From assembly GCA_947255165.1 (NCBI GenBank), contig CAMYFZ010000003.1:1-50200 (forward strand): a stretch of DNA of 50,200 bases, read 5' to 3'. The DNA is from an uncultured Varibaculum sp. (GTDB taxonomy: Bacteria; Actinomycetota; Actinomycetes; Actinomycetales; Actinomycetaceae). The notes beneath the pieces were generated by a model that saw nothing but the letters and a program-made list of their open reading frames with translations, had not been told where the DNA came from and did no database searches. Below are positions 36,071 through 45,274 of this stretch, piece by piece. How positions within the stretch are numbered: position 1 is the stretch's first letter; each line of letters opens with the position of its first letter. Both the position numbers and the translations under genes were made by a program.

Positions 36071-36844
36071 ATGGGACGCAGCGTCTACTGCGTCGTGACC
36101 GCCGCTGGTTCCGGATCTCGACTCGGCACTTCCGGGCCAAAAGCGTTGGTAGAATTTGCAGGTAATACTTTGCTGCATCACGCCCTGCGCTCCCTGGAGC
36201 CGGTGGATAATTTGGTCGGGGTAGTGATTACCGCCCCCCCGGACTGCATAAGCGCTTTCACGAAGGTTGCCCGCTGCGCTGCCCTGTCCTACCCCTGGAA
36301 AGTTGTCGCCGGAGGCACCACTCGGCAAATCTCTGTCTACCAGGGTCTACAGGCACTTTTAGCTTTCAATCCCGGCGTAGGACAGGTAGCCGCCGATGAC
36401 CCGGAAGCTATCGTTTTAATTCACGATGCGGCCCGGGCCCTTACCCCCAAAGACCAGTTTGAGCGGGTGTGTACGGCGGTTGCATCCGGTTGCCCCGCAG
36501 TAGTACCCGCCACTGCTTTAGTCGACACCGTACGGGAAATCGCCGGCGACTCTTTTTGCCGCAAAGGGGTAGAGATTACTCCCTCGGGCGCTACCCCTGA
36601 CCGCTCTCATTTGCGCTGCGTGCAAACTCCGCAAGGTTTTGCGGGAGACGTTATTTTTGCGGCTCATGAACAGGCTCGGGAGGAAACAAATTCAGAGGGT
36701 GGAGCCCTAGACGATGCTCTGCTGGCAGCTAGGCTCGGATACCAGCAATACTTTGTGGCAGGATCTCGGCGAGCCTTGAAAATCACGTACCCCTTGGATC
36801 TCAAACTAGCCACTTGGCTGGCGGAAAATCCCGAGCAAGCGTAA
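36071..36844 (+). CDS. ispD: 2-C-methyl-D-erythritol 4-phosphate cytidylyltransferase
   Basis: 257 residues, cytosolic. It joins CTP and methylerythritol phosphate in the non-mevalonate isoprenoid pathway. The nucleotide-binding AAGSGSRLG (11-19) with PK at 23-24, the IHDAARAL block (about 117-124) and QTPQGF (about 187-192) are the family motifs. It sits after carD, as in many actinobacteria, but ispF, the usual next gene, is not in the window; an MFS transporter follows after 13 bp. Isoprenoids feed lipid carriers and quinones, so the gene has envelope relevance, but no further link is shown. Confidence 0.94.
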   Translation: MGRSVYCVVTAAGSGSRLGTSGPKALVEFAGNTLLHHALRSLEPVDNLVGVVITAPPDCISAFTKVARCAALSYPWKVVAGGTTRQISVYQGLQALLAFNPGVGQVAADDPEAIVLIHDAARALTPKDQFERVCTAVASGCPAVVPATALVDTVREIAGDSFCRKGVEITPSGATPDRSHLRCVQTPQGFAGDVIFAAHEQAREETNSEGGALDDALLAARLGYQQYFVAGSRRALKITYPLDLKLATWLAENPEQA

Positions 36845-36857
36845 GGGCAGGAAAGAC

Positions 36858-38276
36858 ATGGCTGACACCGGTGACCATCAAAAATATTTACCAGCGGAAA
36901 ACCACGACCGCACCAAGGGTAAAATTTTAGCCTGGTCACTGTGGGATTGGGGTTCCGCTGCCTTCAATGCGGTGGCCACCACCTTTGTTTTCACTGTCTA
37001 CCTAACCACCAAAGATTTATTTGCCCCTGGCAACCAGGCCACTACTGATTTATCGATTGGCTTAGCTTTTGCGGGGCTGGTGATCGCGTTGGTGGCACCA
37101 GTTTCCGGGCAGCGTGCCGACCATAAAGGTCGCGGCACCCGGATGCTGGCACTATTTTCTGCTCTCGTCACCATTTGTATGGCATTAATGTTCGCGGTCT
37201 ATCCCACTTCTCCCCTAGGAAAGACCGGGGCGCTCTGGCTGGGGGTAGCGCTGCTATCATTTGGAAATATTTTCTTCGAGTTCGCCTCGGTGAACTATAA
37301 CGCCATGTTGGCGCGGGTTTCCACTAAAGAAAATATGGGTAAAGTCTCCGGGATCGGCTGGGGCATGGGGTATTTGGGCGGCATTATTTTGCTCGGGGTG
37401 CTCTATATCGGTTTCATCTCCCCCGAGGTGGGCTGGTTTGGGGTTACCGGGGAAAACTTCCTAAATATCCGGATCGCCATGGTATTTGCCACCATCTGGT
37501 TCGCAGTTTTTTCGATTCCAGTAATCGTTGCTTTACCGGGACGCCGGCGCGGCGTAGACGGGAAGCTCCATCCAGTGACTATGGCGGGGGTTGATTCCCA
37601 AGATAAAGAACCAGTCGGAGGATTGGCGGGAGTTAAAGCCGCCTATATTGAGCTGTGGGAAACCATTAAACGGCTAGCGAAAACCGCCCCCGAAATTTTA
37701 CGCTTCCTAATTGCCTCCGCGATTTTCCGAGATGGCCTCGCGGGAGTATTTACCTACGGAGCCATCCTGGCCTCCACCGTTTTCGGCCTAAACGGCGGCC
37801 AGGTAATGATTTTTGCAATCGTCGCTAACGTAGTGGCGGGAATCGCCACCATCGCCTGTGGGGCCGCCGACGACTTCTTCGGCCCCAAAAAAGTCATGAT
37901 TTTTTCCCTGGGCTGTATGACCACCCTGGGATTAATCCTCTTTTTTGCCCACAATGGCGGTGCCAAAATCTTCTGGTCCTTCGGGTTACTGCTTTGTATC
38001 TTCGTCGGCCCCGTACAGTCGGCCTCCCGTTCTTTCCTCGCCCGGATTATTCCTAAGGGGCGCGAGGGCGAACTATTCGGACTTTACGCCACCACCGGAC
38101 GCGCAGTCTCCTTCATGTCCCCCACCTTGTTCGCCCTGTTCGTGTGGATTGGAAAACTTTTTGTGCCCACCGGCACCAGTTCCCAACATTTTGGAGTCCT
38201 GGGAATCACCTTGCTGCTGGGGGCAGGGTTCGCGCTGCTCGCTCCCTTAAAAGCCCCGGAGCGTCCTCAAAAGTAA
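36858..38276 (+). CDS. MFS transporter, UMF1/Atg22-like
   Basis: 472 residues with about 12 membrane segments. The first segment carries the family mark AWSLWDWGSAAFNAVATTFVF, and the loop motif SGQRADHKGRGTR follows the second. A long cytoplasmic loop lies between segments 6 and 7. Relatives include vacuolar Atg22 amino-acid effluxers and bacterial proteins of unknown substrate. AGGAAAG precedes the ATG. It shares a transcript with carD and ispD by spacing, although its function probably differs. The substrate is unknown. Confidence 0.88.
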   Translation: MADTGDHQKYLPAENHDRTKGKILAWSLWDWGSAAFNAVATTFVFTVYLTTKDLFAPGNQATTDLSIGLAFAGLVIALVAPVSGQRADHKGRGTRMLALFSALVTICMALMFAVYPTSPLGKTGALWLGVALLSFGNIFFEFASVNYNAMLARVSTKENMGKVSGIGWGMGYLGGIILLGVLYIGFISPEVGWFGVTGENFLNIRIAMVFATIWFAVFSIPVIVALPGRRRGVDGKLHPVTMAGVDSQDKEPVGGLAGVKAAYIELWETIKRLAKTAPEILRFLIASAIFRDGLAGVFTYGAILASTVFGLNGGQVMIFAIVANVVAGIATIACGAADDFFGPKKVMIFSLGCMTTLGLILFFAHNGGAKIFWSFGLLLCIFVGPVQSASRSFLARIIPKGREGELFGLYATTGRAVSFMSPTLFALFVWIGKLFVPTGTSSQHFGVLGITLLLGAGFALLAPLKAPERPQK

Positions 38277-38362
38277 AACTGGCCTAAATCGACTTTAACT
38301 GCGGCAATACGATGAACTACAAAATAATTTTTCACCGAGGAGGTGCCCGGAAAAGAAACACA

Positions 38363-38393
38363 CTGGCAATGCCGAAAAAGTTTAGATTGCCAG
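38363..38393. repeat. 8-bp inverted repeat upstream of the acyltransferase gene
   Basis: CTGGCAAT (38363-38370) and ATTGCCAG (38386-38393) are perfect inverted arms with 15 bp between. They lie in the 247-bp gap between the MFS and acyltransferase genes, about 130 bp before the acyltransferase start. The arrangement suits a regulator-binding site or a hairpin ending the carD-ispD-MFS message. The rest of this spacer is AT-rich and holds no gene that I can see. Confidence 0.4.
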
Positions 38394-38523
38394 CAGAAAA
38401 CCAGAGTCCCGCACCTGTCTGATAAATCAGTTATTAGCACCCGGGATAGTAGCGAAACTGGATAGTGATAGATTAGCTACAGCGAATATGATAGGTCAGT
38501 AAGAATCTAGGTAATACCCCATC

Positions 38524-40896
38524 TTGATTAAACACAGGAACAACCGCAAAAATAGAATTACTAAGACCGCTGTGGCGATATCACTGCTTTTATCGTCAGT
38601 GACAGCAATATTGCTATTTGGACGTAACCGTCGTAATGAAACAACTAATCAACCCCATCTAACGAAAAATAGAGAACGCCCTGTGAAATCGCCAGAAACG
38701 AAATCCGTGTTTAACCAGAAGCGCCGGAGTACTGCCATTCCGGTTGCCAAATTTCCTGCCGGCGAGCCCCGGGCGTCCCATATTCCCTCTGCTGACCAGC
38801 CTCCATTGCCTGCCGGCGAACCCCGGGCTGCCCATATTTCCCCTTCCCCCCAACCCCCATTGCCTGCTGGCAAGCCCCGGACTGCCCATGTTCCCGCTGC
38901 TAACCAGCCTCCTTTACCTGCCGGCAAACCTCCAGCTGCTTATATTTCCCCCTCCCCCCAACCCCCATTACCTGCCGGCAAGCCTCCGGCTAAGCTTTCC
39001 ACTACTAAACCGGGGTCTCACTACATCCCGGGATTAGATGGCTTGCGCGCCCTCGCGGTAATCTCAGTGATCACCTATCACCTCTACCCCATTGGCTTTC
39101 CCGGCGGTTTCCTAGGGGTCGATGTTTTCTTCGTGCTTTCCGGCTTCCTGATTACCACTTTGCTACTGCGGGAACTATCCAAAACCGGAAAAGTTTCCCT
39201 GGGGCATTTCTGGCTGCGCCGTGCCCGCCGCCTCCTGCCCGCCCTATCGGTACTAATAATCACCGTGGTACCCACGGCCTTTTTAGTTAACCGCGAGCTG
39301 TTAGTGGGTATAGGGCGCCAGGTACTGGGAGCGTTAACTTTTTCCACTAACTGGTTGGAGATCGCTCACGGCAGTTCCTATTTCGCTGCCACCACCCCGG
39401 TTCTGTTCAAGAACTTTTGGTCCCTAGCGATTGAAGAGCAGTTCTACCTGGTTTGGCCGCTAATCTTCTTGCTTTGCATCACCGCCATCAAACGAAGGTG
39501 GATGCGGATGATAATCCCGCTAACCTTAGCGGGAATCAGCGCTTTCCTCATGGGATACCTATTCGATCCTGATAACACTACCCGCGTCTATTTCGGGACT
39601 GACACCCACCTATTCGGCCTGGCACTAGGGATTTGCGTAGCGTTTTTGTGGAGCACATCAGACTCGGTACAAACTCCTAATTCCCCCGCAAAATCCAGCG
39701 GTAAATTTAGGAAAGCCCTGGCACAAGTGATCGGATTTATCTGCCTAGCAGCCCTAATCGCCGCCATGTTCTTATTAACAGATGCCTCACCCTACACCTT
39801 TAGGGAAGGCATTGCCGCCTGCAGCCTAGTAGTGGCAATCTTGATTTGGTGCCTGCTCAAGCCGGGAAGCCTGCTGGCTAAAGCGGGCGAACTCCGCCCT
39901 CTGAAATACATAGGTACCCGCTCTTATGGTCTTTACCTGTGGCATTGGCCGATTTTTATAGTTGCCACCGCCCTTTACCCCGCCGCAGTGTACTCCCTCC
40001 AGTATTGGGTAAGATCTGCCCTGTGCGTGTTAGTCACCTTGCTGATATGCGAGCTTTCCTACCGCTTCCTAGAAACCCCGGTGCGCAAACGCGGTTTCCG
40101 CAAAGCGTTTTCGCGTGCCCAGGCACCCATCTCCTACCGCTTCACCCAAGTGATCTCGGTATTAGTTGTCTTGGCACTGACCAGCTTTACTGGGGTGGCG
40201 ATTGCGAAAGCACCCGCGAAGTCACAGACTCAACTGGCCATTGAAGCAGCAGAAAAGCTAGATCAACAAGCAGCGCCGAAGACCGGTGCTCCTAAACCCG
40301 TGACTACCACCCCCAAACCTAAGCCCACCCCGGTGGATAAGCGCCTAATCCTATCGGAAAATCTAAATACTACTAATCCTACCGGGGAAGAAATAACCTT
40401 CATCGGAGATTCCATGTTTTCTGCTTCCCGCGGCGGCTTAGTCTCTGCTATACCCGGTATTAACCTCTTAGCCCGCCCCAACCGACAATGGGGAATTGCC
40501 CCTCAAATAGTTTCCGAGGGACTAGCAAGCGGACAAATCCGGCGAACTGTGGTTATCAGTTACGGAACTAATGCGGGAGTCTACGATCCTGCCTTAGTAC
40601 ATCAAGTGATCGCTCAACTAGGACCTGACCGGATGATTTTACTGGTAAACCTGTATTCACCTTCGACTTTCGTCCCGAAATCAAACCAGATTTTAGCCGA
40701 GATAGCGAGTCAGTACGCCAATGTGAAACTGGTGGACTGGAATAAAGTAGTCTCCCAACATCCCGAATGGCTGGAAGTAGACCAAACCCATCCCAGTATG
40801 AAGGGATCGGTCAAGCTAGGTGAATTGGTTCGTCAAAATATAGACCAAATGTCGGCAGATTTAACCGCCCTTAAAGCTAAGCAAAAAGTTAAGTAG
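38524..40896 (+). CDS. OatA-like acyltransferase (AT3 membrane domain + SGNH domain)
   Basis: 790 residues. A signal-anchor (about 12-33) is followed by a Pro-rich region with a 4.5-copy 18-residue repeat (about 78-157). The AT3 domain (about 165-560) begins GLDGLRALAVI with the R-x10-H motif and FFVLSGFLIT, and has about ten membrane segments. The C-terminal SGNH esterase-type domain shows GDS (Ser630 as nucleophile) and DQTH (D753, H756), the full catalytic pair. OatA-type enzymes O-acetylate peptidoglycan or polysaccharides outside the membrane. Start is TTG at 38524; no strong ribosome site is visible, so the exact N-terminus is unsure. It is transcribed alone. Confidence 0.9.
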   Translation: MIKHRNNRKNRITKTAVAISLLLSSVTAILLFGRNRRNETTNQPHLTKNRERPVKSPETKSVFNQKRRSTAIPVAKFPAGEPRASHIPSADQPPLPAGEPRAAHISPSPQPPLPAGKPRTAHVPAANQPPLPAGKPPAAYISPSPQPPLPAGKPPAKLSTTKPGSHYIPGLDGLRALAVISVITYHLYPIGFPGGFLGVDVFFVLSGFLITTLLLRELSKTGKVSLGHFWLRRARRLLPALSVLIITVVPTAFLVNRELLVGIGRQVLGALTFSTNWLEIAHGSSYFAATTPVLFKNFWSLAIEEQFYLVWPLIFLLCITAIKRRWMRMIIPLTLAGISAFLMGYLFDPDNTTRVYFGTDTHLFGLALGICVAFLWSTSDSVQTPNSPAKSSGKFRKALAQVIGFICLAALIAAMFLLTDASPYTFREGIAACSLVVAILIWCLLKPGSLLAKAGELRPLKYIGTRSYGLYLWHWPIFIVATALYPAAVYSLQYWVRSALCVLVTLLICELSYRFLETPVRKRGFRKAFSRAQAPISYRFTQVISVLVVLALTSFTGVAIAKAPAKSQTQLAIEAAEKLDQQAAPKTGAPKPVTTTPKPKPTPVDKRLILSENLNTTNPTGEEITFIGDSMFSASRGGLVSAIPGINLLARPNRQWGIAPQIVSEGLASGQIRRTVVISYGTNAGVYDPALVHQVIAQLGPDRMILLVNLYSPSTFVPKSNQILAEIASQYANVKLVDWNKVVSQHPEWLEVDQTHPSMKGSVKLGELVRQNIDQMSADLTALKAKQKVK
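38755..38998 (+). repeat. 54-bp tandem repeat (minisatellite) inside the acyltransferase gene
   Basis: Unit starts lie at 38755, 38809, 38863, 38917 and 38971, exactly 54 bp apart, coding for PAGxPxAxxxPxxxQPPL units. Copies alternate between two versions (IPSADQ/VPAANQ and ISPSPQ), which suggests a 108-bp higher-order duplication. The frame is kept. Copy-number change would lengthen or shorten the linker outside or next to the membrane domain. Confidence 0.85.
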
Positions 40897-40964
40897 CAAA
40901 CCTACTTCCGCGCGTACCCAACAAACGGTAGCGCCCAGAAGTGCTCCATGACACAATGGGAGAC

Positions 40965-41966
40965 ATGAAAAAAATAATTAATTCTCCCGACAATGTTGTC
41001 GCAGATTCATTAAAAGGTTTAGAACTCGCTCACGGGGATACCCTACGTATCGATCACGAAAACAAAGTAGTTTACACCCGCCGCGGGGCTGTTAAAGGCA
41101 AGGTGGGTTTGGTTTCCGGGGGAGGCAGCGGGCATGAGCCCCTCCATTCCGGTTTCGTAGGCCCCGGTATGCTGGATGCCGCCTGCTGCGGAGAGGTCTT
41201 CACTTCCCCGGTGCCGGACCAGATAATGGCCGCCACCAGTGAAGTAGATGGAGGTGCAGGGGTTCTCCATATCGTGAAAAACTATACCGGCGATGTGATG
41301 AACTTCGAGATGGCCGCGGAAATGGCTAATGCCGAAACCGGAGTGGAAGTGCGCTCGGTAGTGGTAAACGATGACGTAGCGGTGCAAGACTCGCTCTACA
41401 CTGCAGGCCGCCGCGGCGTTGGCGCCACCGTGTTCGTAGAAAAACTGGCGGGAGCGGCAGCCGAAGCTAAAGCCAGCTTGGACGAAGTGGAACGCATCGC
41501 TAAGGAAGTAAATGACCGTTCCCGCTCCTACGGGATTGCCCTCACTTCCTGCACGGTTCCCTCTGCTGGGAAACCCACTTTCGACCTCGGAGAGAACGAA
41601 ATCGAGGTAGGCATTGGTATCCACGGGGAGCCGGGACGGGAACGCCGCCCCCTAGTTACCGCCGATGAACTAGCTGCCGAACTAGTAGAGCCAATTTTGG
41701 CAGACCTAGATTTTAGTGGCGAACCGGTGTTTGCGATGCTCAACGGCATGGGCTCCACCCCCTTGATCGAACTCTACCTAGCCTACGGCGAAGTAGCCGC
41801 GATCCTAGAAGCTAAAGGGATTAAAGTAGCTCGCTGCCTGGTAGGTGACTACATTACCTCCCTGGAGATGGCAGGCTGTTCCCTGACTCTGACCCAGGCC
41901 AGCGAAGAACTAATCAAACTTTGGGACGCTCCGGTGAACACCACCGGTTTACGTTGGGGGTGTTAG
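40965..41966 (+). CDS. dhaK: Dihydroxyacetone kinase, DhaK subunit
   Basis: About 333 residues. The family start MKKIINSPDNVVADSLKGL supports the ATG at 40965, though ATG at 40956 and GTG at 40941 are in frame. GGGSGHEPLHSGFVG near 50-64 and His220 (in GIHGEPGR), the residue that binds dihydroxyacetone covalently, are present. DhaK binds the substrate, DhaL holds ADP and DhaM passes phosphate from PEP. dhaL follows 2 bp after its stop. The cluster supplies dihydroxyacetone phosphate to glycolysis from glycerol or similar carbon. Confidence 0.95.
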   Translation: MKKIINSPDNVVADSLKGLELAHGDTLRIDHENKVVYTRRGAVKGKVGLVSGGGSGHEPLHSGFVGPGMLDAACCGEVFTSPVPDQIMAATSEVDGGAGVLHIVKNYTGDVMNFEMAAEMANAETGVEVRSVVVNDDVAVQDSLYTAGRRGVGATVFVEKLAGAAAEAKASLDEVERIAKEVNDRSRSYGIALTSCTVPSAGKPTFDLGENEIEVGIGIHGEPGRERRPLVTADELAAELVEPILADLDFSGEPVFAMLNGMGSTPLIELYLAYGEVAAILEAKGIKVARCLVGDYITSLEMAGCSLTLTQASEELIKLWDAPVNTTGLRWGC

Positions 41967-41968
41967 TT

Positions 41969-42580
41969 GTGGCGGAAACTAAAGATTTTTTCGCCTGGCT
42001 CACCGCCTACAAAGAGTTAATAGTCGAAAATGCCGACTACCTGACTGACCTCGACAGACGCATCGGGGACGCCGATCACGGCGCCAATATGGCTCGCGGT
42101 ATGACCGCGGTCGCCCAGCTGGATCCGACCAGTTTCGCTGATGCCGGCGCCCTGTTGAAGAAAGCCGGCATGACCTTAGTTTCTAAAGTGGGGGGCGCTT
42201 CCGGTCCGCTGTATGGCACCTTCTTTATGCGAATGGGGGCAGCGCTCTCCCCCGATGCGGATACTGCCGCAATCGGGAAGGCGCTGCGAGCCGGAGCCGA
42301 TGGGGTAAAGATGCGAGGCAAAGCTGAACTAGGTGATAAAACCATGCTTGACTGCCTCTATCCGGCTCTGGATGCTTTCGACGAGGCAGCCCCCGAAGGG
42401 CTTCAGGCCGCATTGGCGGCAGCCAGCGAACGCGCTGATAAAGCTGCCAGCGAGACCGAACCGCTGATCGCGAAGAAAGGACGCGCCTCATACCTAGGGG
42501 AACGCTCAAAAGGGACTCCAGATCCAGGAGCGACTTCCTCCGCTTTACTGTTCAAAGCTGCCGCCGCAGCTTTGGCATAA
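41969..42580 (+). CDS. dhaL: Dihydroxyacetone kinase, DhaL subunit
   Basis: 203 residues. The ADP-Mg binding loop DRRIGDADHGANM (about 30-43) is the DhaL signature, and the helical barrel is complete, with the GASSGPLYGTFF-like block as GGASGPLYGTFF. Start is GTG at 41969, two bases after the dhaK stop, with a GGGGG ribosome site in dhaK; the frame open further up overlaps dhaK and is not used. ADP stays bound and is rephosphorylated by DhaM in the PTS-dependent type of kinase. Confidence 0.95.
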   Translation: MAETKDFFAWLTAYKELIVENADYLTDLDRRIGDADHGANMARGMTAVAQLDPTSFADAGALLKKAGMTLVSKVGGASGPLYGTFFMRMGAALSPDADTAAIGKALRAGADGVKMRGKAELGDKTMLDCLYPALDAFDEAAPEGLQAALAAASERADKAASETEPLIAKKGRASYLGERSKGTPDPGATSSALLFKAAAAALA

Positions 42581-42602
42581 ACACCGGTTAAAAGGAGTTG
42601 GC

Positions 42603-45050
42603 ATGATCTCCCTGGTAGTGGTGTCTCATTCGCTGCCTTTAGCTACCGCCGCTAAAGAGCTAGCGATGCAGATGACCGTCGCCGACAGCGCCCCCAAAGT
42701 ATTGGTGGCAGCGGGAATTAGCGATGGTGAGCAGGTAGAACTAGGCACCGACGCTCAGCAAATTAGCGAAGCGATTGAGGCGGCTGATAGCCCCGATGGA
42801 GTGCTGATTTTAGTGGATTTGGGTTCTGCACTGCTCAGTTCCCAAATGGCATTGGAATTCGTCGATCCGGAGCTGGCTGATCGCTGCCTAATTTCTGCTG
42901 GCCCCCTGGTGGAAGGACTGGTAGCTGCGGTAGTGAGTGCCGCCGGGGGCGCGAGCCTGAAAGAGGTAGCCAGCCAGGCCCAAGCAGCCTTGGCGGGCAA
43001 GATCGACCAGCTCAGCGACTCACAGGAGCCTCACCCAGAGGGCGAAGCAGACCTTTCGGATAGTTCTGCGGCTGCGCCATCGGGGGAAGAATCATTTTCC
43101 GCCCCCGATGCTGCGGTTATGGAGCTGGAGATTATCGATCCTCATGGAATGCATGCCCGTCCCGCGGCTGCCCTGGCCGGCGCTATCGGGGCAAGAAAAA
43201 TACCAGTTTTCGCCCGCAAAGCCGGGACTTTCCGAGCAGTAAATGCCGCTTCCCTCACCCAGGTGAGTGCCTTAGGGATTGGTAAAGGAGACACCCTGGA
43301 ACTTTGCACTACGGATCCTGAATCCGAGCAAATTTTTGCCGCCATCCGGGGGGCATTGTCCGAAACCGACCCTCCTACCATAGCAGGCGACTCCCCGGCG
43401 AAAGAAGAAAGTTCCGTTAACACTGTCGCCGGGCAACTAGCTAAAGAAGTACCCACTCCTACCGACCCGGCTCGCAACGGCGACCAGATTGTTATCGGAT
43501 ACGCAATGGTGTTGGACGAACACGAGGAGGCCGAGTTTTATCGGGTAAGTCCCAATGAAGGGGAGGCGATAGACAAAGCCCGCAAAGCAGTAAGAGCCTA
43601 CCTATCTTCCTTGGGATCAGATCCAATTATCAAAATGCAGATCGGACTGGTGGACGACCCGGAGCTGCGGGCTGAAATCGCCGATGAAATTGCTGGCGGG
43701 ATTAACGCTTTTACCGCAGTAGACAATGCCTATAATGCTGCTGCTACCAAGATGGAGAAATTGGATGACCCTTACCTGGCGGAACGGGCTACCGATCTAC
43801 ATGCGGTTTCTCGCCTGTTAAAGAAAGCGCTGATTGGTCACGAACTCAACAACTTAGAAGAACTTATTAAGAAGCATTCCACCCCGGCGGTGCTGGTAGT
43901 TGAAGAACTTGATGCCCCGCTAGCTGCCAGTTTGCCTCCAGAAATCGAGGGGGTCGTAACTCGCAGTGGCGGCACCACCGGACACGGCGCGATTGTGGCA
44001 GCTTCTAGGGGAATCCCCGTGTATGCCGGCCTAAAGTGGGGGGTCCATGATGGGGACACCATTGTTTTTGATCCCCGCACCAAGCATCTGGAAGTTAACC
44101 CCAAAGCCAGGGTTTTTGCCCATTGGATTGAGCGGGCCCGCGAGCGCGTCGCTACTGCTACCAAAGCTCTAGAACAACTCGAAGCCCCTGCAATTACCGA
44201 TTCTGGTATGCAGATCCCCATCCAGGTGAATGTTTCTACTGCGACCGGACCGGTAAAAGGTGCCGAGGGGTGCGGCTTGGTGCGGACTGAAACTCTATTT
44301 GCGGGTTACCAAGCGGCTCCTTCCCGAGAGCAGCAGGCACAAGTGTACGCCGAACTTGCCCGCGACCTGGGGCCAACTACGATTCGCCTGTGGGATATTG
44401 GAGCAGACAAACCGTTGCCGTTTGCCAAGCAACCTCCGGAAAACAACCCCTTCCTGGGAGTGCGGGGAGTCCGCTTACTGCGGAAGTTCCCCCACCTGTT
44501 ACGCGACCAGTTGGGGGCGGTTCTCGACGCTAACCAAACTTTAGAATCCGAAGGACTAGGTACGCTCTTGCGGGTGATGATTCCCATGGTCAATCACGTG
44601 CGACAAGTGGATTGGGTACGTTCCCTACTAGAGGAGATCACTGCCGATGCTTTCGGGATTGATGAAGATGCTGAGCCGGTGCAAATATCGTTACCACTGG
44701 GGATAATGGTGGAAACTCCTTCCGCTGCTTTGCGGATGGAAGAGTTTTGTGGCGCCGTAGATTTTGTGTCGGTGGGTACGAATGATCTTTGCCAATATGT
44801 TGCCGCCGCCGATCGGGGAAACTCGCAGGTAGCGGACCTGGCTGATGAGGTGCGAGAAACGGTGGTGCAAATGGTGGGCACGGTGGCCCAGGTTGCCCAC
44901 GACGCCGCAGATCCTATTGAAGTTTGCGTATGTGGAGATATGGCTTCTGATCCGGCTTGGGCGGGCAAGCTGGTGCAGGCGGGAGTGGATTCACTTTCGG
45001 TGCGCGCCGGGATGATCGCGATGATAAAACAAACTATCCGCCAGTTATAG
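42603..45050 (+). CDS. dhaM: DhaM multiphosphoryl protein: EIIA + HPr + complete Enzyme I
   Basis: 815 residues. An EIIA-Man-type DhaM domain (1-130, His9), a Ser/Glu linker, an HPr domain (about 170-255, His184 in HGMHARP), another linker, then Enzyme I from about 295: phospho-His461 in TTGHGA, then the PEP-binding TIM barrel with LVRTETLF, DIGADKPLPF, NNPFLGVRG, GIMVETPSA, SVGTNDLCQY and Cys777 in CVCGDMAS. In E. coli DhaM the Enzyme I part stops after its N-terminal domain; here the PEP-using half is present. All phosphoryl sites are intact, so I infer that this one protein can relay phosphate from PEP to DhaL. It ends the operon, 22 bp after dhaL with AAAAGGAG. Confidence 0.92.
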   Translation: MISLVVVSHSLPLATAAKELAMQMTVADSAPKVLVAAGISDGEQVELGTDAQQISEAIEAADSPDGVLILVDLGSALLSSQMALEFVDPELADRCLISAGPLVEGLVAAVVSAAGGASLKEVASQAQAALAGKIDQLSDSQEPHPEGEADLSDSSAAAPSGEESFSAPDAAVMELEIIDPHGMHARPAAALAGAIGARKIPVFARKAGTFRAVNAASLTQVSALGIGKGDTLELCTTDPESEQIFAAIRGALSETDPPTIAGDSPAKEESSVNTVAGQLAKEVPTPTDPARNGDQIVIGYAMVLDEHEEAEFYRVSPNEGEAIDKARKAVRAYLSSLGSDPIIKMQIGLVDDPELRAEIADEIAGGINAFTAVDNAYNAAATKMEKLDDPYLAERATDLHAVSRLLKKALIGHELNNLEELIKKHSTPAVLVVEELDAPLAASLPPEIEGVVTRSGGTTGHGAIVAASRGIPVYAGLKWGVHDGDTIVFDPRTKHLEVNPKARVFAHWIERARERVATATKALEQLEAPAITDSGMQIPIQVNVSTATGPVKGAEGCGLVRTETLFAGYQAAPSREQQAQVYAELARDLGPTTIRLWDIGADKPLPFAKQPPENNPFLGVRGVRLLRKFPHLLRDQLGAVLDANQTLESEGLGTLLRVMIPMVNHVRQVDWVRSLLEEITADAFGIDEDAEPVQISLPLGIMVETPSAALRMEEFCGAVDFVSVGTNDLCQYVAAADRGNSQVADLADEVRETVVQMVGTVAQVAHDAADPIEVCVCGDMASDPAWAGKLVQAGVDSLSVRAGMIAMIKQTIRQL

Positions 45051-45054
45051 GGCG

Positions 45055-45077
45055 AGGTTTCTAGCTACCGGAAACTT
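45055..45077 (+). terminator. Possible terminator after dhaM
   Basis: AGGTTTC (45055-45061) can pair with GAAACTT (45071-45077) with one G-U pair and a 9-nt loop, directly after the dhaM stop. There is no U tract. Weak support. The remaining 200 bp to 45274 show no gene. Confidence 0.25.
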
Positions 45078-45274
45078 CTAGCAGCTCCTCTTGACGTGGC
45101 CTCCAATCCTGCGAGGCAGGGCGCAAAGGTGAAATAACTAATCTTGCCCCTAAGCGTAGCTACAGATCCTTCTTAGCAGGACTGCCAGTATTATCTTTTC
45201 GCCCCGCATGCTTTACTCCCCGAACAGACGGTAAAGTCATTCTCAGGAATAACGCATTTCGGGAAGGGGGAACC

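Noticed and set aside
38755..38998. CRISPR-like array
   Set aside because: The units are directly adjacent, coding and in frame, with no unique spacers.
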